The translations under genes and the position numbers were made by a program. The notes beneath the pieces were generated by a model. It did no database searches. It saw nothing but the letters and a program-made list of their open reading frames with translations, and had not been told where the DNA came from. A stretch of DNA of 62,762 nucleotides from Luteibacter sp. Sphag1AF (GTDB lineage: Bacteria > Pseudomonadota > Gammaproteobacteria > Xanthomonadales > Rhodanobacteraceae): positions 1 through 62,762 of the forward strand of contig NZ_JACHYH010000012.1 in assembly GCF_014192715.1 (NCBI RefSeq), in the 5' to 3' direction. Shown here piece by piece: positions 52,692-62,668 of this stretch (the stretch's first letter is position 1; every line of letters starts with the position of its first letter).

Positions 52692-54593
52692 ATGATTCAG
52701 ATCACGCTACCCGACGGCAGCCAGCGCCCGTTTGAACACCCCGTTTCCGTGCAGGATGTGGCCGCCTCCATTGGCGCCGGTCTTGCCAAGGCCACCCTTG
52801 CCGGCAAGGTTGACGGCAAACTGGTCGATACCGACTACACGATTGATCACGACGCGCGCCTCGAAATCGTGACGGAAAAGAGCCCCGAAGCGCTCGACAT
52901 CCTCCGTCATTCCACGGCCCATCTTCTGGCCCAGGCCGTGCAGCGCCTGTTCCCCGGCGCGCAGGTCACCATCGGCCCGGTGATCGACAACGGTTTCTAT
53001 TACGACTTTGCGTATGAGCGTCCCTTCACGCCCGATGACCTCGCGGCCATCGAGGCGGAGATGACCAACATCGTGAAGGAAGCGCTGCCTGTATCGCGCT
53101 CGGTGAAGTCGCGCGACGAGGCCGTGGCGTTCTTCCGTGGCATCGGCGAGGAGTACAAGGCCGAAATCATCGAAGGCATTCCCGCCGATCAGGAACTGTC
53201 GCTTTACACGCAGGGCGAATTCACCGATCTGTGCCGCGGTCCCCATGTGCCGAACACGGGCAAGCTGCGCGCGTTCAAGCTGATGAAGGTGGCAGGCGCC
53301 TACTGGCGCGGCGATTCCAATAACGCGATGCTGACGCGCATCTACGGCACGTCCTGGTTGAACGACAAGGACCTCAAAGCGCACCTCTTCCAGCTGGAAG
53401 AAGCAGAGAAGCGCGATCATCGTCGCATCGGCAAGCAGCTGGACTTCTTCCACATGCAGGAAGAAGCCCCGGGCATGATTTTCTGGCATCCGAAAGGCTG
53501 GGCTATCTGGCAGGCCGTGGAGCAGTACGTCCGCGGCGTGTATCGCGACAGTGGCTACAAGGAAGTGCGTGGTCCGCAGATCATGGACGTCAGCCTCTGG
53601 AAGAAGTCCGGTCACTGGGACAACTACCAGGAGAACATGTTCTTCACGGAGTCGGAGAAGCGCACGTATGCGCTGAAGCCGATGAACTGCCCCGGCCACA
53701 TCCAGATTTTCAACACCAGCCTGCACAGCTACCGCGACCTGCCCATCCGCTACGGCGAATTCGGCGGCTGCCACCGCAACGAGCCGTCTGGCGCGCTGCA
53801 CGGCATCATGCGCGTGCGCGCATTCACCCAGGACGACGGCCACATCTTCTGCACGCCGCAGCAGATCGAAGCCGAAGTTGCCGCGTTCCATGCGCAGGCC
53901 ATGAAGGTCTATAGTGATTTCGGTTTCAACGACATCGCCATGAAGATCGCGCTGCGCCCGGAAAAGCGCATCGGTGCTGACGACGTGTGGGATCGCGCGG
54001 AAAATGCGCTGCGCACGGCGCTGTCAGCTGCCAACGTGGAATGGGAAGAGCTGCCGGGTGAGGGCGCTTTCTATGGTCCGAAGATCGAATACCACATGAA
54101 GGACTCCATCGGCCGCGCCTGGCAGGTGGGTACGATGCAGGTCGATTTCATGATGCCCGAGCGTCTGGGCGCGGAATATGTGGACGAAAACTCCCAGCGC
54201 CAGCATCCTGTCATGCTGCACCGGGCGATCGTGGGTTCGATGGAGCGCTTTATCGGCATCCTGATCGAGCATCATGCGGGCTTGTTGCCGCCCTGGCTCG
54301 CCCCCATTCAGGCGTCAGTGTTCAGCATTACCGATGCGCAGGCCGACTACGTGCGTGAAATCACGCAAACCCTTGTCGGAAAAGGCTTCAGGGTTGAGGC
54401 CGATTTGCGCAACGAAAAGGTCGGATATAAAATCCGCGAACATACGTTGCAGAAGGTTCCCTATCTCATCGTGGTCGGCGACCGTGAGAAAGAGACGGGG
54501 TCCGTTTCCGTACGTACCCGTGGTGGCGAAGACCTCGGCAGCATGCCGCTGGCCCAGTTCGTCGAACGGCTGGAAGCCGAAACGAGGCGCTAA
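52692..54593 (+). CDS. thrS: Threonyl-tRNA synthetase
   Basis: Class II aminoacyl-tRNA synthetase charging tRNA-Thr, 633 aa (normal). An N-terminal TGS domain (residues 1-60), an editing domain with [17 protein letters not shown], then the zinc/catalytic core ([31 protein letters not shown] region) and the C-terminal anticodon-binding domain. The core starts [21 protein letters not shown] 52692 is the family start; a longer frame upstream overlaps the terminator and is rejected. First gene of the thrS-infC-rpmI-rplT-pheS-pheT-ihfA block. Confidence 0.97.
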   Translation: MIQITLPDGSQRPFEHPVSVQDVAASIGAGLAKATLAGKVDGKLVDTDYTIDHDARLEIVTEKSPEALDILRHSTAHLLAQAVQRLFPGAQVTIGPVIDNGFYYDFAYERPFTPDDLAAIEAEMTNIVKEALPVSRSVKSRDEAVAFFRGIGEEYKAEIIEGIPADQELSLYTQGEFTDLCRGPHVPNTGKLRAFKLMKVAGAYWRGDSNNAMLTRIYGTSWLNDKDLKAHLFQLEEAEKRDHRRIGKQLDFFHMQEEAPGMIFWHPKGWAIWQAVEQYVRGVYRDSGYKEVRGPQIMDVSLWKKSGHWDNYQENMFFTESEKRTYALKPMNCPGHIQIFNTSLHSYRDLPIRYGEFGGCHRNEPSGALHGIMRVRAFTQDDGHIFCTPQQIEAEVAAFHAQAMKVYSDFGFNDIAMKIALRPEKRIGADDVWDRAENALRTALSAANVEWEELPGEGAFYGPKIEYHMKDSIGRAWQVGTMQVDFMMPERLGAEYVDENSQRQHPVMLHRAIVGSMERFIGILIEHHAGLLPPWLAPIQASVFSITDAQADYVREITQTLVGKGFRVEADLRNEKVGYKIREHTLQKVPYLIVVGDREKETGSVSVRTRGGEDLGSMPLAQFVERLEAETRR

Positions 54594-54637
54594 GCCCATG
54601 TTTCGACACAATTTAAATTCTTCTGGAGGATAGCGGT

Positions 54638-55165
54638 ATCGCTACGACCGATAACAAGGGCAATCGCAAGAACAGTGAGATTCGCGTGCCGAAGGTACGC
54701 CTGCTGGGCGCCGAAGGTGAGCAGCTCGGTGTCATGGACACCCGGGACGCTCAGGCCATGGCGACTGAAGCAGGTCTGGATCTCGTAGAAATCCAGCCGA
54801 ACGGCGATCCGCCGGTCTGCCGTCTGATGGATTTCGGCAAGTTCAAGTTTGAGGCCCAGAAGAAGGCTCAGGCTGCCAAGAAGAAGCAGAAGCAGGTTGA
54901 AATCAAGGAAGTCAAGTTCCGTCCGGTTACGGATGTGGGTGACTACCAGATCAAGCTTCGCAACATGCTTCGCTTCCTTGAGGAAGGCGACAAGGTCAAG
55001 GTCACGATTCGCTTCCGCGGTCGCGAAATGTCCCATCAGGATCTCGGCCAGAACCTGGCCCGCAAGATCCAGGACGATGTCGGCGAGAATGGCGTGGTGG
55101 AGTCCTTCCCGCGTCTTGAAGGCCGACAGATGGTCATGATGATCGGCCCGAAGAAGAAGATCTGA
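54638..55165 (+). CDS. infC: Translation initiation factor IF-3 (ATC start)
   Basis: IF-3, 175 aa, discriminates the initiator tRNA and prevents subunit joining. The domain begins [20 protein letters not shown] right after ATC 54638-54640, with a perfect GGAGG (54625-54629) at 8 bp spacing. No ATG or GTG lies near that site; the GTG at 54686 cuts into the conserved N-domain. Non-AUG starts are typical for infC, where they allow autoregulation by IF-3 itself. The C-domain ends [12 protein letters not shown]. Followed by a hairpin terminator. Confidence 0.93.
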   Translation: MATTDNKGNRKNSEIRVPKVRLLGAEGEQLGVMDTRDAQAMATEAGLDLVEIQPNGDPPVCRLMDFGKFKFEAQKKAQAAKKKQKQVEIKEVKFRPVTDVGDYQIKLRNMLRFLEEGDKVKVTIRFRGREMSHQDLGQNLARKIQDDVGENGVVESFPRLEGRQMVMMIGPKKKI

Positions 55166-55170
55166 TGAAA

Positions 55171-55194
55171 ACGGCGCCCTCGGGCGCCGTTTTT
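55171..55194 (+). terminator. Hairpin between infC and rpmI
   Basis: ACGGCGCC (55171-55178)/GGCGCCGT (55183-55190), loop CTCG, then TTTT. Reduces but need not end transcription into rpmI. Confidence 0.8.
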
Positions 55195-55350
55195 CTATGC
55201 TCCGGCGAGTGGCAACCGGCCTTCACCTCGTGTAAACTCGCCGGCTCACCCCGTCTGGAAGGGGTTGAACACCGTACCCGGCAGGAAGGAAAGCGTGGCC
55301 CCTCGTGGTCCACCGCCGGATCAGTCAGTAACCGAATACGGAGCATTCCC
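55195..55350 (+). promoter_or_regulatory. rpmI-rplT leader region (possible L20 control site)
   Basis: 156-bp spacer between the infC terminator and rpmI. It contains CCCCGTCTGGAAGGGG, a small hairpin, and an unusually purine-rich GGCAGGAAGGAAAG. In E. coli, L20 represses this operon by binding a folded leader that mimics rRNA. A promoter and L20 site are plausible here but not proven. Confidence 0.35.
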
Positions 55351-55548
55351 ATGCCCAAGATCAAGACCAACCGGGCGGCGGCGAAGCGTTTTCGCAAGAC
55401 CGCTTCCGGTAAGTTCAAAGCCGGTCACGCCTTCAAGTCGCACATCCTGACCAAGAAGTCGACCAAGCGTAAGCGCGGCCTGCGTGCTCCGAACCACGTC
55501 AAAGCGTGCGACACCAAGAGTGTAGCCCGCATGTTGCCGTATCTCTGA
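55351..55548 (+). CDS. rpmI: Ribosomal protein L35
   Basis: 65-residue basic 50S subunit protein: [22 protein letters not shown] and a conserved C-terminus [12 protein letters not shown] 55351 is the family start and has a GGAG site 8 bp upstream. Followed by rplT after 16 bp. Confidence 0.97.
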   Translation: MPKIKTNRAAAKRFRKTASGKFKAGHAFKSHILTKKSTKRKRGLRAPNHVKACDTKSVARMLPYL

Positions 55549-55564
55549 GCCGGAGGAATAGACC

Positions 55565-55924
55565 ATGGCACGTGTTAAGCGCGGCGTAACTGCCCGTCGT
55601 CGTCACAAGAAGATCATCGGCCGTGCGAAGGGCTACTACAACGCCCGTCGCAAGGTATTCCGCGTAGCAAACCAGGCCGTCATCAAGGCTGGCCAGTACG
55701 CCTACATCGGCCGCAAGCAGCGTAAGCGTCAGTTCCGCGCTCTGTGGATCGTGCGTATCAACGCCGCTGCGCGTCAGTTCGGTCTGTCGTACAGCCGCCT
55801 GATCAACGGTCTGGCCAAGGCTCAGATCGCTGTTGACCGCAAGGTCCTCGCTGACCTGGCCGTGCACGACATCAAGGCGTTCGGTGCTATCGCAGAGAAG
55901 GCCAAGGCCCATCTGGCTGCGTAA
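55565..55924 (+). CDS. rplT: Ribosomal protein L20
   Basis: 119-residue 23S rRNA-binding protein, needed early in 50S assembly. N-terminal basic tail [25 protein letters not shown] and helical body ([20 protein letters not shown]). L20 is also the usual repressor of this operon. GGAGG precedes ATG 55565. Confidence 0.97.
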   Translation: MARVKRGVTARRRHKKIIGRAKGYYNARRKVFRVANQAVIKAGQYAYIGRKQRKRQFRALWIVRINAAARQFGLSYSRLINGLAKAQIAVDRKVLADLAVHDIKAFGAIAEKAKAHLAA

Positions 55925-55962
55925 TCCGAATCCACGCGCTTCTTTCTGAGATGGCGCGATGA

Positions 55963-57039
<1,077 letters not shown>

Positions 57040-57105
57040 TCGCCTGTGGCCCGTCGGGGGTCTGGCCATCCATGCCGGCCCCGCGAATAGAGTGAGCATG
57101 CTTCC

Positions 57106-59487
57106 ATGAAATTCTCAGAAAACTGGCTGCGCGAACTGGTCGATGTATCGGCGGATCGCGCGGCGCTGGTCCACGCGCTGACCATGTCCGGCCTTGAGGT
57201 TGAAGAGGTCACACCGTTGGGTGAAAGCCTGGCCGGTGTTGTCGTCGCCCAGATCGTCGCGGCTGAAAAGCACCCCGAGGCGGATCGTCTCCAGGTCTGC
57301 CGCGTCGACGCGGGGCAGGGCGAGCCCGTGCAGATTGTCTGCGGTGCGCCCAATGCGCGTGTCGGCATCAAGATTCCGCTGGCAACTGTCGGCACCACGT
57401 TGCCGGGCGGTATCTCCATTGGCGCGGCGAAGCTGCGCGGCGTCGAGTCGGCGGGCATGTTGTGTTCCGCGAAGGAACTGGGCATCGACGCCGACGCATC
57501 CGGTTTGCTTGAGCTTCCGCTCGACGCGCCCGTCGGCCAGCCGCTGGCCGATTATCTCGGTCTGCCCGATGCCAGCATCGAACTGAAGATCACGCCGAAT
57601 CGTCCGGACTGCCTGGGTCTGTTTGGCCTTGCCCACGACGTTGCCGCGCTGTTCGGCAGCCGGGTCAAGGGCGAAGAGATTGCCGAAGCTCCCGTGACCG
57701 CCACCGCCACGCGTGGCGTACGACTGGAGGCGGGTGCAGATGCGCCGCGTTATCTCGGTCGCGTGATCGAAGGTCTGGACGCCACGGCGCCCACCCCGTT
57801 CTGGATGGCCGAACGCCTCCGCCGCTCCGGGCTGCGCCCGATCAGCGCCGTGGTCGACGTCACCAATTACGTGATGATGGAACTCGGTCAGCCGTTGCAC
57901 GCGTTCGACAACGACACGCTGTCCGGCGACATCGTGGTCCGTCACGCTACGGCGGGTGAGCCGCTCGTGCTGCTGGATGGCAATGAGGCGAAGCTCGACG
58001 CGTCGTTCGTCGTGATCGCTGACGTCGCGCGCCCGCTCGCCGTTGCTGGCGTCATGGGCGGCAACGACTCGCGCGTGACCGACGCTACCAGAAACGTATT
58101 TCTGGAAGCCGCGCATTTCGCGCCGTCGGCCATCATGGGCCGTGCGCGCAAGCTTGGCCTGCACACCGACGCCTCGCATCGTTTCGAGCGTGGTGTGGAC
58201 CCCAACCTGCCAAGGCGCGCCATCGAGCGTGCAACGACGCTGCTTTTGCAGATTGCCGGTGGCAACGCGGGCCCGATCACTACGGCCGAGCGCGCGGAAG
58301 ACCTGCGTGCCCATCAGCCGGTGGTGCTGCGTCGTACCCGTCTGGCGCGCGTCCTCGGCATCGTGGTGGATGATGCCGAAGTCAGCCGCATCTTCGCTGC
58401 GCTGGGCATGGCCGTCACGGCAACGGCCGATGGCTGGCAGGTCGTTCCGCCGAGCAGCCGTTTCGATATCGAGCGCGAAGAAGACCTGATCGAGGAAGTG
58501 GCCCGCATCCACGGATACGAGCGCATTCCGACCCATCTGCCGGCGGGTGAAATTGCCCTGGCGGCCGATCCGGAAGGTCGCCTGCACGAGATGGCGCTGC
58601 GCGATCAGCTCGCCGCTCGCGGTTACTTCGAGGCTGTGACCCTGTCCTTTGTCAGCGCAGATCTCCTGCGCAGCTGGGGCATGGACCAGGCATGGGTGCC
58701 GCTGGCCAATCCGCTGTCGGCCGACCTGGCCGTCATGCGCACGTCGCTGTTGCCGGGCCTGATCGAGGCGCTGCGTCATAACCGTGCCCGCCAGCAGGAT
58801 CGCATCCGCCTGTTTGAAGTCGCCCGCAGCTTCCATGCGACCGGCGAAGCGCCTGATGAAGTAGGCCGCGTGGCCATGGTCGCCTGTGGTTCTGCTCTGC
58901 CCGAACAGTGGGCCGAGCCGACGCGCACGTTCGACTTTTACGACCTGAAGGGCGACGTTGATGCGCTGATCGCGCACACGGGCGAAGCCGGTCGCTGGAC
59001 GGTCGATGCCGAGGGGCTGCCCTCGTGGCTGCATCCGGGCCGTGCCGCGCGCGTGCTGCGTGACGGACAGCCGGTCGGCTTCCTGGGTGCGCTGCATCCG
59101 GCACTGGCCAAGGCGCTGGATCTGGCCGCCGACGTTCACGTGGCGGAGCTGGCCCTGGAGCCGGTTCTGGCCCGCCGTCTGCCTCAGGCATCCCGTGTGG
59201 CGCGGTTCCCGGCTGTCCGTCGCGACATCGCCGTGGAATTGCCGGAAGAGATTTCGTGGGCAAGCGTGGAAGCCACTGTCCGTCAGGCTCTGGGTGAGGT
59301 ACTTAAGGATGTTCGTCTCTTCGACCGGTACGCCGGGAAGGGGATCGACGAAGGTCGAAAGAGTCTCGCTATGGGCTTGATTTTACAGGACGCTTCACGC
59401 ACCCTTACCGACGACGACGCGGACAATTGCGTAGCAAACGCTGTGGCTGCGTTGGAGAAGACATGCAAGGCAAAGTTGCGAGGATGA
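57106..59487 (+). CDS. pheT: Phenylalanyl-tRNA synthetase beta subunit
   Basis: 793-residue beta subunit, with the N-terminal tRNA-binding domain (about 40-150, OB fold), B3/4 editing domain, B5 domain ([19 protein letters not shown]) and the C-terminal ferredoxin-like anticodon domain (about 700-793, [16 protein letters not shown]). Works with PheS to charge tRNA-Phe and to edit Tyr-tRNA-Phe. The stop is 1 bp before ihfA ATG. Confidence 0.97.
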   Translation: MKFSENWLRELVDVSADRAALVHALTMSGLEVEEVTPLGESLAGVVVAQIVAAEKHPEADRLQVCRVDAGQGEPVQIVCGAPNARVGIKIPLATVGTTLPGGISIGAAKLRGVESAGMLCSAKELGIDADASGLLELPLDAPVGQPLADYLGLPDASIELKITPNRPDCLGLFGLAHDVAALFGSRVKGEEIAEAPVTATATRGVRLEAGADAPRYLGRVIEGLDATAPTPFWMAERLRRSGLRPISAVVDVTNYVMMELGQPLHAFDNDTLSGDIVVRHATAGEPLVLLDGNEAKLDASFVVIADVARPLAVAGVMGGNDSRVTDATRNVFLEAAHFAPSAIMGRARKLGLHTDASHRFERGVDPNLPRRAIERATTLLLQIAGGNAGPITTAERAEDLRAHQPVVLRRTRLARVLGIVVDDAEVSRIFAALGMAVTATADGWQVVPPSSRFDIEREEDLIEEVARIHGYERIPTHLPAGEIALAADPEGRLHEMALRDQLAARGYFEAVTLSFVSADLLRSWGMDQAWVPLANPLSADLAVMRTSLLPGLIEALRHNRARQQDRIRLFEVARSFHATGEAPDEVGRVAMVACGSALPEQWAEPTRTFDFYDLKGDVDALIAHTGEAGRWTVDAEGLPSWLHPGRAARVLRDGQPVGFLGALHPALAKALDLAADVHVAELALEPVLARRLPQASRVARFPAVRRDIAVELPEEISWASVEATVRQALGEVLKDVRLFDRYAGKGIDEGRKSLAMGLILQDASRTLTDDDADNCVANAVAALEKTCKAKLRG

Positions 59488-59488
59488 G

Positions 59489-59788
59489 ATGGCGCTGACC
59501 AAGGCGGAAATGGCCGAGCGGCTTTTCCTCGACGTGGGCCTCAACAAACGCGAGGCCAAGGAATTCGTGGACGCGTATTTCGAGGTCGTGCGCGAGGCAC
59601 TGGAGCGCGGGGAACAGGTGAAGTTGTCAGGTTTTGGCAATTTCGACCTTCGGCAAAAGAATCAGCGGCCCGGTCGCAATCCCAAGACCGGTGAAGAAAT
59701 TCCTATCTCTGCCCGACGGGTTGTCACCTTCCGTCCGGGTCAGAAACTGAAGGTACGGGTCGAGGGCTATGCTGGACCAAGGGAATAA
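59489..59788 (+). CDS. ihfA: Integration host factor alpha subunit
   Basis: 99-residue DNA-bending protein of the HU/IHF family. The N-terminus [20 protein letters not shown] and the beta-arm [20 protein letters not shown] are typical. The order pheST-ihfA is conserved across gammaproteobacteria. Its 3' end overlaps the start of the MerR-type gene (59769) by 20 bp. Confidence 0.97.
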   Translation: MALTKAEMAERLFLDVGLNKREAKEFVDAYFEVVREALERGEQVKLSGFGNFDLRQKNQRPGRNPKTGEEIPISARRVVTFRPGQKLKVRVEGYAGPRE

Positions 59789-60125
59789 CACCGAACTACC
59801 GGCGATCCCGGCGAAGCGCTACTTCACCATCGGCGAAGTCAGCGAACTTTGCGGGGTAAAGCCGCATGTACTTCGGTACTGGGAACAGGAGTTTCCCGCC
59901 CTTAAGCCCGTCAAGCGACGTGGCAACCGGCGGTATTACCAGCGTCACGATGTGCTGATGATCCGCCAGATCCGCTCGCTGCTGTACGACGAAGGCTTCA
60001 CCATCACCGGTGCGCGCGCTCGTCTGGAAGGTCCGCAGGCGCGGATGGAAGCGAGCATGTCTCACCAGATTGTTCGTCAGGTTCGTCTGGAACTGGAAGA
60101 AGTTCTGACTTTGCTTCGGCGGTGA
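59769..60125 (+). CDS. MerR-family transcriptional regulator
   Basis: 118-residue one-domain regulator. The winged helix HTH starts [21 protein letters not shown], then [19 protein letters not shown], followed by a helical dimer arm. No ligand domain is seen; the C-terminal tail is short. It sits directly after ihfA and overlaps it by 20 bp. Such a MerR gene is common in this position; its targets are unknown. ATG 59769 gives a 17-residue lead before the domain. Confidence 0.9.
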   Translation: MLDQGNNTELPAIPAKRYFTIGEVSELCGVKPHVLRYWEQEFPALKPVKRRGNRRYYQRHDVLMIRQIRSLLYDEGFTITGARARLEGPQARMEASMSHQIVRQVRLELEEVLTLLRR

Positions 60126-60181
60126 TTTAAGGCTTTCGCCTTGCCCGTTGAAACTGTTAGAATGGTCGCTTGCCGTATCGT

Positions 60182-60258
60182 CGGGGTGTAGCGCAGCCTG
60201 GTAGCGCACTACGCTGGGGGTGTAGTGGTCGCGAGTTCGAATCTCGCCACCCCGACCA
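60182..60258 (+). tRNA. tRNA-Pro (anticodon GGG)
   Basis: 77-nt cloverleaf: acceptor CGGGGTG/CACCCCG with discriminator A and encoded CCA, D-arm AGCGCAGCCTGGTAGCGC, anticodon loop CTGGGGG (GGG), T-loop GTTCGAA. Reads CCC and CCU. Ended by the terminator at 60275-60303. Confidence 0.96.
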
Positions 60259-60274
60259 ATTCGGCAACATATTC

Positions 60275-60303
60275 AAAAAGACGCCCCTGGGCGTCTTTTT
60301 TTT
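60275..60303 (+). terminator. Intrinsic terminator of tRNA-Pro
   Basis: GACGCC (60280-60285)/GGCGTC (60290-60295) with loop CCTG, preceded by AAAAA and followed by eight T. Confidence 0.9.
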
Positions 60304-60386
60304 GGTTCATCGCGGATTACCGGGGAGGACGTCAGCGATGAGCGGTAGTCATCATGCCGCTGGTGCATCCATTTTGATGCGCCAAA

Positions 60387-60953
60387 CTAATTTGGCTCGC
60401 TGTCGAATGCGTCTTTGTCACCTTGTCCAGCCAAGACAGTGGGACCGCCCTGTGCCGAAGAGAAGATAAAGGTGTAGTCGAGGCTGAACGCTTTGAGCGA
60501 CCTGGACTGATTGACATTGCCGTGCCCGTCATCAGTCTCGGTTACAACAACCAACGGGCTGAATGACCAATGCATTATCGCGTTCTTGCATGCCTCCACG
60601 AACATGGAGCGTTGCTCGTCGGAAGCAGGGTCCAGGTCCCGGACCTCGATAACGGCGCCATCCGTGTTGATGATAGCTTTCACGCGAATCGTGACATCGG
60701 CGAGGTGCTTGCCTGCAAGTGATGCCGGATAGATTGGATTTACCCGAAACGTGGGTTGAGCACCGAAGGCGTGTTCTGCTTTAGCCAGTTGGTATTGGCC
60801 AGAAGCCAGGCTCGGAATCAATTTGTAGCTCACGTTCCCGCCGCGCGTGGTGGTCGATGACGGGGCGCCTGATGGTCGAGGATGGCAGGCTGTTATCAGC
60901 ACCACGCAAAAAAACAGCATTACGCTATGAATCGGATTTTGTTTTCTGGTCAA
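60387..60953 (-). CDS. Lipoprotein with TonB-C-like domain
   Basis: 188-residue protein. A lipoprotein signal peptide ends in LITAC (Cys 23). The mature part has FRVNPIYPASLAGKHLADVTI and IINTDGAVIEVRDLDPASDE, a pattern reminiscent of the TonB C-terminal fold: a proline-Tyr-Pro start, then a V-x-I-x-V-x strand and acid-rich helix. The ATG overlaps the upstream gene's stop by 4 bp. It is the third gene of the operon from the ATP-grasp remnant. Function unknown; it may be a periplasmic peptide-binding part. Confidence 0.6.
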   Translation of the reverse strand: MTRKQNPIHSVMLFFCVVLITACHPRPSGAPSSTTTRGGNVSYKLIPSLASGQYQLAKAEHAFGAQPTFRVNPIYPASLAGKHLADVTIRVKAIINTDGAVIEVRDLDPASDEQRSMFVEACKNAIMHWSFSPLVVVTETDDGHGNVNQSRSLKAFSLDYTFIFSSAQGGPTVLAGQGDKDAFDSEPN

Positions 60954-62239
60954 GAATCGCGGCTCTCTTGAAATTGGCCATCAGTGCCGACTACGCCTCG
61001 CACAACAACTCGGCCGCCGACCCAGCGAACGGTCAAGACGTAGGGGCCTGGGACGAGATACAAAGTGTCGGTTTCTTTGGCGGCAAAACGAACCCATCGA
61101 TCAGAAGGCACGGAGTCGGGTTCGCCGACCCTGCGAGCTTCGATGAGGCAGGGAAGATGTCCGGAACACCAATCCTTTCTCAATCGCACCGGTTCACGTA
61201 ATCCTCCCAGTGTTAACCACGTCTTTGGCGCGCCACGTGCGCCAGAGCCCCTGACAGTCGCGGTGACATCCACGCGATCGGGATGCGCTGACCAAGGGCG
61301 GTCATTTGGATCAAACCAGAGGTTTGTTGCGACCTCGCTCACGGTGCTTGCGCCGCAGTGTTCCAGAGTCTCCACCTGATCTAAGGACACCGAGCTAGCG
61401 TCTGATATGGAGTCGAGCCGCTCTGCCATCCATCCATCGGCCTTCCAGATATGTGAATATCCTCCAATTACCAAGAGTCGCTCTTTAGGATGCGCTCTCA
61501 GCCATGTTGCTAAGTGGTTGGCTTGTTCTTCTTCTCGCGGATCTCGGCCCGTAGCGTTGCTTTCGTAGGTTATAAGCTCAAATCCTTGCGCGATCGCCAT
61601 GCGGACCAGTTCGGCGTAGACCGGCTCCTGCAGATAAAACCCGGCATCGTTCGTATCGCGGACATATCCTCGCGTTGAGAGCTCATCGTCATGAAGGCTA
61701 TTGGGGCCATCACCTGGCGTCAGCGCTTCCAAAGCAAGGTAACGGAATCCAGCGTGTTTGAGTGACGGCAGCATGGCCAAAATAGAGGAACGGGTCACGG
61801 CATTGGAGTGGGACTCGTTGATCATCAAAACACGGGCATTTCCCGCGGCGAGCGCTATCGACGAACCTGCCGGCTTCGGACGGAACGATGAGGTGGGACA
61901 AGCGGTCTGCGTTCCGACGACAGGAAAGGAGGCCGCATAATGCGATGTGGCGTCCTGGTAGCGACCGAACATCGCATCAATCATAGATAAGACCTGGCCT
62001 GCCTGCCGCCGGTCGTCATGAGCGAGCTTGCCGTAAGCCCCATGGAGCTCGACGTAATGCTCGAATGCATCCCCCTTGCCTCGGAACACGTCGTTTGCCT
62101 TTGCCATAAATGCATTTAGCGGCGCGGACGGTGCCGGGGACGGCTTCGCCACGATGGGAAGGGCGAGGCATGTGGCAAGCGCTGCACGCGCCCATGTTGC
62201 TGGTTTATGCAGGAGGATTTGAAGTTTCCATTGCTTCAT
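60950..62239 (-). CDS. Exported EreA/ChaN-superfamily-like protein (429 aa)
   Basis: A basic N-terminus and hydrophobic stretch (about 15-31) suggest a signal peptide or anchor. The core resembles the EreA/ChaN/TIKI fold: INESHS (140-145) with E142/H144, LALEAL (168-173), a conserved EEEQANHLATWLRAHP (237-251), and IGGYSHIW (258-265). Family members include erythromycin esterases and heme-binding ChaN; the actual substrate is unknown. Its start lies 35 bp inside the 3' end of the ATP-grasp gene and its stop overlaps the lipoprotein by 4 bp, so all three are coupled. Confidence 0.6.
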   Translation of the reverse strand: MKQWKLQILLHKPATWARAALATCLALPIVAKPSPAPSAPLNAFMAKANDVFRGKGDAFEHYVELHGAYGKLAHDDRRQAGQVLSMIDAMFGRYQDATSHYAASFPVVGTQTACPTSSFRPKPAGSSIALAAGNARVLMINESHSNAVTRSSILAMLPSLKHAGFRYLALEALTPGDGPNSLHDDELSTRGYVRDTNDAGFYLQEPVYAELVRMAIAQGFELITYESNATGRDPREEEQANHLATWLRAHPKERLLVIGGYSHIWKADGWMAERLDSISDASSVSLDQVETLEHCGASTVSEVATNLWFDPNDRPWSAHPDRVDVTATVRGSGARGAPKTWLTLGGLREPVRLRKDWCSGHLPCLIEARRVGEPDSVPSDRWVRFAAKETDTLYLVPGPYVLTVRWVGGRVVVRGVVGTDGQFQESRDS

Positions 62240-62668
62240 AGGCGGTCTCGTGACGAGGCGCTGGGGTTTCGCCGAGATTGGTCAGGGCTAGAGATCGCTT
62301 TATGAAAGCGCGAGCGAATGCACGTGTAACGCGACCGTCGTCCAGGTCATCCAGCCAACCCCACGCACCCTCCTGGTTACATTCAAGGAAATAGATTTCA
62401 CCGCAGTCCTTAACGATCAGATCAAGGCTACCAGCAAACAGACCCAGACTCTTCATGAAGTCATTGATCTTATTCGCAACTGCATTGGGAAGGGTTGTCG
62501 GAACGAAGTCAACGATGTCCAGTCCCTTTCGCCAGTCGAGTGTTGACAGTCGATATTTTTGCGAGTCGATCTTGAACGCCAAGCTCTCACCGTCAACGTA
62601 GACCACGCGCAATTCGTGCTTTTTATCAATATAGTTTTGGAAAAAGTGCGGGCAACACGCAACTTCCT
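62205..62668 (-). pseudogene. ATP-grasp ligase, C-terminal fragment cut by an IS3-family element
   Basis: The minus-strand frame is open from 62205 up to the IS border, with protein-like sequence throughout: FFQNYIDKKHELRVVYVDGE, a KIDSQ stretch, GLDLIVKDCGEIYFLECNQE-type region, and GAWGWLDDLDDGRVTRAFAR. It matches the C-terminal half of ATP-grasp ligases of the MvdD/graspetide peptide-maturase kind. The N-terminal half (ATP-binding lobe) is missing. An internal TTG at 62612 is the first codon after which a short protein could be made. The frame continues 14 bp into the element, to a stop at 62682-62684. Confidence 0.7.

Noticed and set aside
57115-59139. 674-aa minus-strand frame opposite pheT
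   Set aside because: Antisense to a certain gene, composition unlike protein, no family likeness. Shadow frame.
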